Source of the DNA: Cladophialophora immunda
Lineage: Eukaryota; Ascomycota; Eurotiomycetes; Chaetothyriales; Herpotrichiellaceae
Direction: 5' to 3'
Length of the DNA stretch: 64,000 nt
NCBI RefSeq assembly: GCF_000835495.1
Contig: NW_015622543.1
Span: 1,844,239-1,908,238 of the forward strand
Shown here: one piece after another, positions 24,701 through 34,200 of the stretch
Numbering within the stretch: the stretch's first letter is position 1
Layout of the letters: each line of letters begins with the position of its first letter
Notes under the pieces: model-generated
What the model was told of the DNA's origin: nothing
Seen by the model: the letters and a program-made list of their open reading frames with translations, nothing else
Database searches by the model: none
Translations under genes and position numbers: made by a program

Positions 24701-25638
24701 GGCACCCACCGGCACCAGGGATGCCTTGCAACCACAGAGTGCGTGTTGTTGCGTTCGCCTTATCCAACCATTTGCCAAACGTGGCATCTGCAAGCAGCCA
24801 TTGTCCCGTCCCTTCACAGGTACGGCCATGTAAAGTATCCAACCTCTTCTCATATGTCTGCGGAGCTATGTCAGCTTTGATCGCCCGGTACTCCTGTCGA
24901 CGAAGAGATTTTTCTGTTCGTTCATGGTGATCCCGAGTTTGCAGGTATGTATCGTGAGCCTCTTGGATGTGTTCCAGCGACACCTCGCGACGTAAAAGCC
25001 TGGCATGGCGCTCGATCTGCATCTTCACCACGTTGATTTCACGTTGCTGCTTCGTCCACAGGGCATCGAACACAAACTTCCAGCCTGCTCAAAATTGTTA
25101 TTGATGGCGTATGAATCATGGGAACGGGCTGAAAACACTTACGCGTCTTGCGGAAGAATTTCAGTGTGATGAGGTAGACGTCTAATATGTCTCGGAAGAA
25201 GAGGACCAAGACATCCTTGATCAAGTCATTGCTTTCGAAGAGGTTTCTGGCAGCTTGAAACTCTGGCAAAAGCAGGTTGACTTCTGCGAGAGTATCGAGG
25301 ATGGCGTCAAAGGACTTCTTCACATTATCTGCCCACTGCAGGAGGAACTTGATTGGGCCCCAGATGAGACAGAGCACGTCCTGTTTCGTCTGGATAAAGA
25401 CCTCTATCACACCGGCATAGCTTCGAAGCGTCTCTAGGAACGGCTGGATTTTGGTCAGATTCCTGAGTCGACCTGAATTCGCCTGCTCTTTCTGCAGCTT
25501 ATCGGTGAAATCGTACACGTCGTCGACTGTCTTCACGGTGAGGATTTGATCAACCAACTCTTTGTCGCCGAGGCTAGCTTTGAAATCTCGGGCTGCGTTA
25601 TCGAAACTCGCCTGGATCGGGTTATACGGAGCGGTCAT
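21799..25638 (-). CDS. STAND/NLR-like protein: DUF7708-like, NACHT, C2H2 fingers, weak ankyrins
   Basis: Seven exons (25638-25143, 25084-24710, 24644-24081, 24033-23928, 23874-23620, 23585-23128, 23063-21799) give 3519 nt, 1172 residues. Order: a DUF7708-like helical domain around 80-200 (LCLIWGPIKFLLQWADNVKK), Walker A GIPGAGKTFLAST near 284-296 rebuilt across an intron, Walker B YVVVDGLDEID near 375, and a winged-helix-like part (ILGWIGCSPTPLTVPEIEQA). Two C2H2-like fingers follow around 795-860 (PFKCGLLNCPAY...HVKRH; WKCSHQACEF...HLERYH), then an ankyrin-like stretch (PLRYAARNA...KYLLYCGANPEA). Such proteins are fungal counterparts of NLR receptors, linked to non-self recognition and programmed cell death. 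A further 45-nt intron just before the fingers (GTATGT...ACAG) is possible; both readings stay in frame. The C-terminus carries a GKA repeat. Confidence 0.85.
21825..21870. repeat. 9-bp tandem repeat encoding a Gly-Lys-Ala run
   Basis: Four perfect copies of CAGCTTTCC run from 21825 to 21860, followed by a fifth copy lengthened by two T. On the minus strand they encode repeated Lys-Ala-Gly near the C-terminus of the NLR-like protein. The unit length is a multiple of three, so copy changes keep the frame. Slippage in this array would alter the length of a basic tail. Confidence 0.85.
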
Positions 25639-26272
25639 TGTGGATTTCTGACTTCTTCCACCCCGCTGAGCGCGAGGCTGTCGTGTCTGTTGAGGGCCAG
25701 GCTAATGCTCACGCTATCATACTCAGTCGAAGGGAGAAGGAGAAGAAAAGCAGATAATTGCCCTTAGAATTCAGTGTAAGGCTGGCTTGGTTGTCTGCCT
25801 TGTGAGCCTTCGCACCATTGGCTCACGGGGCGAAACGTGGCGGCGGTTGGGGCGTAGCACTCAGACAGTCGGTTAGGCTGAATGCGCCTTGCTGCCCAAC
25901 CCATCACCGCCTTGTGTGCCCCAAAGACGTTGCTCCTGCAGAGAGCTAGCCGAAAGGAAGCAAGAACAGGGCTTCGGAAACTTCTGTCCTCGGCGAATTG
26001 CAGCCTCTGTCTTCGAAGAATGGGTTTTGTTGGCAGAACAGCCAGTGACCAGCTAGCGCCCACTCATACTCCACCATTGAGCCCGCTTTATACAGCTCCG
26101 TTCAGCCTTGCAACGGTCGAACTCAGAATGATTGAATGGCTAGTCAGGTGGGCAGACTCAAGACGGGCCAGCATATTTTCACGGCAGAAGAGAACTCATC
26201 AGAGTGGCCCAAATTGATAGGGAACATGCGTTATCAGCTTACGGCAGTCGCCTATTCTGACCATGATCGAGA
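25639..26272. other. Intergenic, upstream of the NLR-like gene
   Basis: About 630 bases holding the promoter of the NLR-like gene and the 3' UTR of the HpcH/HpaI aldolase. Short open frames on both strands look like no family. Nothing else seen. Confidence 0.35.
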
Positions 26273-27073
26273 TCACGAAGACTTTGCCTGCTTAATGACT
26301 GATCTTCCTTCCTCGACCGAAGCCCTGGCCGCGTTGGCAAGGAGGGACGAGTCACCCTGGTAGAGAATGTACTCAAAGCCCAGGCTCAAATTGCGCTCCA
26401 TTTGCTCCTTGGAGCCGGTGTAAATACCAACAGGCTTGCCAACCTTCTTCCCTGCGGCGACGATCCGTTTCAGGGCGTCGAGAAAGCGATCTTCTTTCCC
26501 GTCACCACCTGGCAGACCCAGCGAACATCGCAGATCGAAAGGCCCCACGAATGCGCCACTAACACCTTCCGTCGCCAGTATGGCATCGGCGTTCTCAACC
26601 CCTGTTGCAGACTCGATCATAGGCATGACTGCCAGTCCTGGGGCAGTGTTGTTGAAGTACTGACCCGCCGAACGGTCGGATGCCGGGTCCGCGAAGGGCG
26701 CATAGGCTGGCCCATAGCTTCGCTGGCCGAGGGGCGGATAGCGAGCTCTTTGGACGATTAGACGGGCCTCCTCGACCGTGTTGACCATGGGGATGACGAT
26801 GCCGGCGGCGCCGCTGTCGAGGCCCCATTTGATCCATTCTACCCCGTGGGACGGCACCCGGACGAGAGGCAGGCAGGTGCCCTTGGACGCCGAGCCCAGC
26901 GTGTGGACAACATGGGTGGCTTCCAGAGCTGAGGTGGGGACATGTTCCATGTCGATGATGACGCAGTCATATCCCGAGGCGCCAACAATGGCGGCTGACA
27001 GTGTCGAGGTCAGCGTGACGAAGGTGCCCAAAAAGGGGCCTCGGGTTCTCAGGGCTTCAACAAACGGGGCCAT
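26273..27073 (-). CDS. HpcH/HpaI-type class II aldolase
   Basis: A single exon of 266 residues from the ATG at 27073; the open frame reaches 27097 only through non-ATG codons. HpcH/HpaI hallmarks are present: YDCVIIDMEHVPT near residue 37, the conserved arginine region PLVRVPSHGVEWIKWGLDSG near 70, then GIVIPMVNTVEEA, the metal-binding glutamate in MIESATGVENAD near 155, and the metal-binding aspartate in FVGPFDL near 180. These enzymes cleave 2-keto-3-deoxy sugar acids or 4-hydroxy-2-oxo acids into pyruvate and an aldehyde. The adjacent, co-oriented lactonase suggests a sugar-acid or lactone breakdown pair. The true substrate is unknown. Confidence 0.9.
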   Translation of the reverse strand: MAPFVEALRTRGPFLGTFVTLTSTLSAAIVGASGYDCVIIDMEHVPTSALEATHVVHTLGSASKGTCLPLVRVPSHGVEWIKWGLDSGAAGIVIPMVNTVEEARLIVQRARYPPLGQRSYGPAYAPFADPASDRSAGQYFNNTAPGLAVMPMIESATGVENADAILATEGVSGAFVGPFDLRCSLGLPGGDGKEDRFLDALKRIVAAGKKVGKPVGIYTGSKEQMERNLSLGFEYILYQGDSSLLANAARASVEEGRSVIKQAKSS

Positions 27074-27493
27074 TTTGGTTTCAGATATCGAAGACAACTG
27101 TCAATCGTGACTCTGGGTGCGGCTTTGCGAGGGGTGCGGCATCGTCGCGACAGACCAACTATACATGTACTTCCCTCGAGCACGGACATTGACTGTAGCA
27201 GGCTCAACCTCAAGGGGTTACCCGTGCTACAACAATACCTCGCACCTCGGCTCTCCGCATACATACCCCAGTGAGGACAGCGCGGGGAGTGGGGCAGGGA
27301 CACCGAGCCTTGTTAGTACCACAGCCTTGTCGGTGCAATCGGTGCAGCAATCAGTATTGCGATAGAGGTCTGTCTGCATGTTCAGCAGATGTCAGAAACT
27401 GGTCTAATTGGGATGTGTGTACTATCTCCTAGATAACAGCTCCGAATCCTCTACTCGAACTCCGAAGCCTATCCTCAATCCATTGCTCGAGCC
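27074..27493. other. Intergenic between aldolase and lactonase
   Basis: About 420 bases that hold the promoter of the aldolase and the 3' end of the lactonase. No open frame worth reporting. I see no strong promoter element. Confidence 0.35.
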
Positions 27494-28824
27494 TTACTTT
27501 GGGATCTGGCCGGTGATGTTCCAATGCACCCTGCTGATACCTTGGTTGCCCATCAGCCAAACAGTATCCAGATTTGGACCGGTGAATTGTAGATTCTGCA
27601 CGGAATGGTTCGTCTGCACCCTGAGTAAGAGTTGGCCCATGTCGTCGATCACGTCGATACCGTGACCCGTAGCCGTGAGGACCAGCCCTTCGCGGCTAAC
27701 CTTGAGGCCGTCCGGTATGTAGTCCTGCGCGAGGTAGAAGGAACGCTTATTGCTGATTTTCGTGCCGTTGTTGGCCACGTCAAAGGCGTAGATTGATCTT
27801 TTGCCCGTCGTGTTGTAGTGTTTTGTTCCAGGCCCTACTGCTGGGTCGATGCTTCCTGTCAATGCTCCTGTCTCAGTGATGTACAGAGTATTACCGTCGG
27901 GCGAGAAGGCGATCCCGTTGGGTTGTTCTATGGTATCGTCAATCAGGAATAATGCACCTGTTGTGGGGTTGAAGCGATAGCTGGCAGTAGGTAGCTGAGG
28001 AGCTGTGTCCACGCGGCCGTTGAACCAAGGGTAGTCGGGATCGGTAAAGAAGAGGTCGCCTGACGTTGGGTGGACGGTGACGTCGTCCATATTGTTGAAG
28101 TAAAACCCAAAGTAGTTGTTCAAAAGTACGGTAGACTTGTTCGTGGTGGGATCCACGGTGTGGAGCGCGATACGCTGCTCCGTCCCATTGAGATTGTCAA
28201 AGCCACCACTGGATGCCCAGATGATCTGCCCGTTGTGGTAGATTCCCCCGTTCGGCGCGAATATCGGGGGATCCGTCACATACTCCTGGAGGGTCAATGG
28301 CTCCTGGCTGAGGTCGACCACAAGTTGCGGCAGATATTCGTACATCGTGCTCACGGGCGCTGCGACAGGCGGCAGCTGCGACATGAACAACTTGTTCAGA
28401 CTTGGCACGTAGACAGGAGCTTCGTGCACTGAATCGCCGACGTGGAACACGAATTCGTACGTCGGCTGCGGGCCCAGGTATTGCAATCCACGTTCTCGGT
28501 CGAACACCACGAAGGAGGCGTTCTGGAGTAGCTCGAAAGACGGAGCATTTGGCACTGTAGTATTGCGGAAGTCATAGTCGGCAGCTAGTGACGTTATTGA
28601 GCGGTTGAAATGATAGGGAAGCACGGCAGCCTTTAGCGTCAGTCAGGTGTGTGTCCGAGAATATGCAGAGAAACGACGCTCACGTATTTGTTCACACAAA
28701 CCACAGAGCCGCCGAAGCCACAGTCCTCAACAATGGGTTGTGTCACACCTGGTGGTTGGGTTTGAGCCGACGCTCTTGCTACGAGAAGCGAGCCTAGGAC
28801 AACAAGAACCTTCATCTTGTACAT
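27494..28824 (-). CDS. Secreted SMP-30/gluconolactonase-family lactonohydrolase
   Basis: Two exons (28824-28684, 28630-27494) give 1278 nt, 425 residues. A signal peptide is evident (KVLVVLGSLLVARASAQ), so the product should be secreted. The body is the SMP-30/LRE beta-propeller: FAPNGGIYHNGQIIWASSGG, NNMDDVTVHPTSGDLFFTDP, then EQPNGIAFSPDGNTLYITET, and IPDGLKVSREGLVLTATGHG with its conserved PDG. Several N-x-S/T sites fit a glycoprotein. Fungal relatives hydrolyse aldonolactones or other lactones in a metal-dependent way. The start could also be the ATG nine bases further in. The neighbouring aldolase would act after intracellular steps not encoded here. Confidence 0.88.
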
Positions 28825-31275
28825 GAGCTTCAAGAGGTGCAGATGTCAGAAATGGCCGTGCCGTAAGTGAACATCGCAATCAGCGTTCTCGCATTCTAAC
28901 CAACATGGCTGAATATATCACCCAAAGGCCATTTATGTCTCCAAGTTTCGTCTGGATCGGGTTTCTCCTAGTGGTACGACACGTCCCATCCCCACGGGGT
29001 GTCGCCGGTAGCCTACCTCTCCATGAATTGATATTGGCATCATCCAAGGCTTGCCTGAAAAGTGTCAAGCATCAAGTTTCCAAAACCTCATGTGCAGGTA
29101 TTTTTCATGCTGTGGCTCTCAGCTCTCCGCAACTCCAACAGGACGTCGGCAAATGCTCAATGTTTGGGGAAGTTGGGGAACTGCACTGCGAATCTGGGTC
29201 ACATAAGCAAGGAACAGGTATAGTCCAACTCTCATTCCACGTCGATCATCTTGGCATGCTCAAAGATTCATTCACCGTACATCTTTCTTGGAGTAGGAGT
29301 CCATCGGCTAGTCATGAGACAGACTGAGAACAGTGAAGCTGGTGGAAATCCCCGCCTCCCATAATCCAGACGGCCGAGAGGAGTAACGACGTGTCAGCTT
29401 AACCCCTTGGCGGGCCAGAAATCTCGTAGGAGTAAATTTTTCACTGACACGAATTCCTGGAGCGCATAGCATAGGGACGCAGATGTTGGCCCAGCTATGG
29501 GAAGAAAAAGACCACATATGCTGCAAGTACGACTGTCACCTAGCGCTGGGGGATAGCGATAAAGTGGCTAGCCTTGTTCAGCCTTGTCACCAACTTGTAC
29601 ACTTCTGAAGCTTGATATGACACACTTACCTCTTGATCTCCAAGTCCGATGACTCTATCTGCTCTCAGGTAGCCTTTGGCCTGGCGGTTGCGAGATTTGT
29701 CCGCAAAATTCGTTGGTGAGGCATCAAGCGGACGCCAGCACCGAAGAGAGATAGCAGGTCTCTTGTAGACATGAATATTCGATTCCATTCAGACCCCGTG
29801 TAGCGAACCGGCGGTCAAGGGAGCATGCTCGATAGGTTTCAAGGAAATATGTCCGTCTTTGCCTTGCTACTAAGCTGCACAAATGTATGAGGCTCACCGC
29901 CTGGGTCTCTCACACATCCTACACTCTGCTCTGCTGTCAACTGCCCTTGAGTCTTTCGGTGATTCTGGTATTGACAAGAAATGGCAGTGGTCGTTAGCTG
30001 GAAGATTTAGGAATAAATAGTTATGTGATCGTTGATTTGGCACGAGACGCGGACCCAATCTCCGCCGGAACACTTGAAAAATTCATGAATTACTGGTCTG
30101 AAGGGGGTTGCATCCTTGGACATGGCGCATTTCTCACTATCGTCACTGCTTGGTAAATACTCATCCGCTATGTGCGCAGAAATGAATGAGTGCGGAGCGA
30201 GAGGTAGAATCCATGCATATTTGCTTCACCGTTGAAGGTGTGCAAGTTCTCGCTACGGCGGGGCATACAGGCTGCGCAGGAAGATTCTCTTGGCCTCTAC
30301 CGAGTACAAGTAGCTCCTTTGCGACTCGCATTACCTCCTTCCAATAGACGTTCCTGTTGAGAGTCACTCAGCTTCATGACGCCCCCCTTCAGCTCTGCCG
30401 GCTACCATCGTCGACTCACCGACTTGAAGTTCAAGCCCGCCAAGCTGGGGTCAGGGGGTGAGGGAAACCTCAAACACTTTGTGGCAGTCAAGCCTTCTTG
30501 GCCGCTCCCGTGCTGGACCCCTGGAACCGTCTTCAAACCACGTTCAGTGGCTGTCAACAGTCACCCAGACGCCGGTTATCCCTCGACTCTGCATCAGTGG
30601 ACTCTTGGTGGCCTGCGCAGTTTTTGGTACTCCGGAGACCTTGGACCCATCCTGCCCAATGAGGCTGCCAATATTCATCTCGTTTCCGTCGCTCGCATAT
30701 CCGAAAGCGCTGACCCCTGATACAAGCAAACGCTTTGCCTGGCGACAAATCCTGTGCTGTCGTCTACAAGATAACTTGGCCGCAGCCTTGTGTTAGAGAT
30801 CCTCCTGCACGAAGGGCTGGGCACCGGTTTATCCACAATGTCACCGCTGAAAATATCCAAGCCGGCTGCCACGACCAACAGTTGAGCAAGCACAAGCCCA
30901 CTTGTTGATTTCATCACGTAACGATTGGCAGGGGCCTTCCGATCCTTTGCTTTCAGGCTTTCTCCTTTCGTGATTGTGCCCAGAATGCTTTCATTCTCAG
31001 GAGAATGTTATATAGGTATGTCCTCATGTCTTGAAATCACGTTATCTTCCCTCCAGACTTTAAAAGCACACATACCCAATTTCGTTCCTTTGCCCTGTGT
31101 CAAATACAGCCGAACATTCGTCAATCAGGTGCTGGTCGCCTCTGGGTCTTCATTGCGATATAATCTGTACATCGTGTGAGCCCTTTGCATTTGTTGCGCT
31201 ATCATCCTTCTTGTTGTTCAGTTGTGTCCTTTTGCTTTGAGCGAAGCCCGTTGTTATAGGTGAGGGACATCCGGC
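28825..31275. other. 2.4-kb region without a convincing gene
   Basis: Nothing here matches a family I know. A plus-strand frame at 28905-29327 (140 codons) and several overlapping frames at 30370-30920 are the longest, but they show no domain. A TATATAG element at 31009-31015 lies about 260 bases upstream of the dioxygenase fusion. The stretch is long for this window and may hold a lincRNA, a small secreted protein gene, or a decayed gene. Confidence 0.4.
30675..30917 (-). CDS. Possible small secreted protein (weak)
   Basis: A minus-strand open frame of 80 codons starts with MMKSTSGLVLAQLLVVAAGL, which would pass as a signal peptide. The rest has three cysteines and no recognised motif. The adjoining frame below it (30544-30729) also reads like protein (VSAFGYASDGNEMNIGSLIG), so a spliced gene is possible, but I found no join that I trust. 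It could equally be chance. Confidence 0.18.
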   Translation of the reverse strand: MMKSTSGLVLAQLLVVAAGLDIFSGDIVDKPVPSPSCRRISNTRLRPSYLVDDSTGFVARQSVCLYQGSALSDMRATETR

Positions 31276-34200
31276 ATGTCAGAAAGGTCATGTCCCATTA
31301 GCGGGCATAGGGGAGGGCCAAGCTCGTCATGCCCGGCTGGTGCCCAACGAGTTGGTCCACGAGGCTGCGCTTTCGCAGCTTATCAAATGTCCACACAGTC
31401 ACATTACACACCTCAAGGAGTAGGTGATCAAAGCAGAACCCCAGTTCAGACACTCGCTAATGTCTACAGGTTCCCGCAGACGGCCAATCAATAGAGCACC
31501 TCGTCGCTCAGGAAAGAAAAACCATCACAGAATTGCTCATTCCTGAAGCACCGTCGGCAAGCGCCACAAATGGTCTCACCAATGCTGACCATCTGAATCC
31601 CCCAGATCTTGATGTTCTCGCTTCAGCTCTGGGTGCTCCTGCCCGGCAAGTCCTCAGGCGTGCACAAGAATTGGGCCCTCTGACCGGATGGAGGGACGGT
31701 TACCTAACAAGCACGCACGGTTTCTGCCCTCCAGACCCCTCGGCGGCACCTGCTGCACTCTCAATGTCACCTGGAAGAATATGGTCTGATCTCTGCGAGA
31801 GAATGCCGGCAGTGGTAGCGCGGGGCAAAATGCGCGAATCCATCCTGGCCCTACCTCTCGTCTATGGCACAGAAGACGTCATACCGGATCAAGCCCTCTG
31901 GGCTGCAGTGGTTTGCCTGGGTATACTTGCCAGCGTTTACCGGTATGAAGAACGCAACGATGGCCACGAGGGAATCAGCATAACTGCGCCGCCGGGAACC
32001 TTTCGGAACTTGTCGGGAGAAGCAGATGACGAAGAAGAGGAGACGAAAGGGATTCCTAGGAATATTGCTATCCCTCTTCGCCAGATATGTACAAGGATGG
32101 GGAGAGTTTTACCCCATTTGACCCAGTATGATGTCTCCGTATACAACTACAAGCTTCGAGATCCCACCAGCATCAACCCATATGTCGCAAGATGCGAAAA
32201 TATGGACCTACGGTGGCCCGTCTTCAACGATCGCGGTGAGGCAATGTTCCTCCTGTGCATGGCCGAGACGCACGGATGCTTCACTCAAGGAGTCGAGGTG
32301 ATTACAAGATGTCAAGAGCGAGTCATGGTGAAGGATAAAGAAGGCCTGCTTCGAGAGCTAATCAAATTGAAAACGATAGTGGACAGGTTCGTCCACGTCT
32401 TCCAGAAGATCAGCGTCAATCCAAACTCGGGCGAAAATTTTGCGAATCCAGTCGAGGTAATTCGCCCTTCCTTTAATTCAAGGCTAGTACTGACTATGTT
32501 CTAGTGGGGTCAGAGATATGCAAAATTCAGCGCTCCTCTTTCTAAACGTGTTCCTGCATTGTCCGGACTTGCTTTGCCAGTATTCCTATTGATGGATGCG
32601 TTTATTGGGAGAAGAAAGTACGACAGCTTCCTCGGGAGAGAAGCCCTCCATCTTAGAGCTTGGCTGCCAATGAACATTCGAGCATTCATTGCCGCTATCG
32701 AGTATCATTATCAGATCCCCGCCTTCGTGAAAGAGTCTGGCGACCCACGCCTGATGGGTGTGATGGAGGGCATTCTTGAGGCGTATCTGTCGGAGCGCGG
32801 CTGGTTCGGAACACACCGCTGTCAGTCGCCCTGTTCCAAAAATGCAACTGCTGGCTAACTCATTTTGATACAGATAAAGTCTATGGCTTCCTGGAAGTCG
32901 TCGCCAAAACTGGTCGGAGTGAGACGAACGGGAATGCTGGGTCATCCGACAACATAGGAAGGCCATGGGAAGAGGTGCACAAAACTCTTTCTGAATCAAT
33001 GAGAGAACGTTTAGAACCGTTCCGAGGTAAAGTCACCCTGCAACCCCACGAGCTGCGAGGGTCGTTCGAAGAATGCAGATTCAAAGCAAGAATTCTATCC
33101 CGTTCCTTCGTGGATACGGATCATCTGCGGTCCACGGCCATGGTAACTTTCGGTCTCGAAGGCACTGGCATTACCTTCCAACCCGGAGACCGACTTGCCA
33201 TTATGCCAGTCAATAGCTGGGCGGAAGTAGGGAAGATCACTGCCGCTCTAGGTCTGGACGAGCTCCTCCACAAATCAGTCCCAGTTTCACAAAGTCCAGA
33301 CTGGAATCGCTTTGCTCGGCATCTGAAATCCGTTAATCGAATTGACGGCGAACCCTCTCTAACGGTGCAAGACATTCTACGACGAGGACACTTGGCGCCT
33401 TTGACAAAGGAGACGGTTATGGCCTTCCACATGGCACTTCGAGCCTCATCATCAAGCGTGCTAAAAGTTCTGGGATCCGAGATGTGGCCAGTCGAGGGCT
33501 CCATAGGAGACTTACTTCAACTCGCCATCGCAGAAGTTTCCTCGACGATATGGGACCGAGCATTTAATCTGTCCGATCTTTCGTGGCTTCCGAAATTAAT
33601 CCCCGTTGAGGTACCGCGAACTTACAGCATCTCTAATTACTCAAATGAACTGCTTCCGAGCACTGTTGACCTGACTGTTGCCCGCACTGAGTCCCAGTTG
33701 GCATCTATACTGCAGTCCACCAATCCCTACAACCGGCGCCATGGAGTTAGCAGTGGATGCCTTAACCCGGACCCTTCTTCCTCCGGAGAGATGTTCGATG
33801 ACGAAGAATACCTTATTGGAATCTCTAGACCCATCAATTTCCAGCTCCCTGTTACCATGACTGGCCCTATCGCAATGTTTGCAGGAGGCTCGGGAATTGC
33901 ACCTTTCAGAGGCTTCTGGCAAGCAAGAGCTCAAACCAGTGTTGGAAGGAACATCCTCTTCCTTGGGGTACAGTCGCGGGAGCGATTCTCTTACGAGCAT
34001 GAACTTCGAGAATATGTACAAAACGGCCAGATCGAACTTCACACTGCGTTCTCGAGGGACAGAAATGGTCTTATCTACGATCCAGTGTCTCGAGATCTTG
34101 TCGAGAAGCAGATGAGTCCTCGGTATCTCGACGCGACAATAATAGAACAGGGGCGAACGGTCTGCGATCTTGTCATCTCAAAGAGTCAAGGTGGGCTTGG

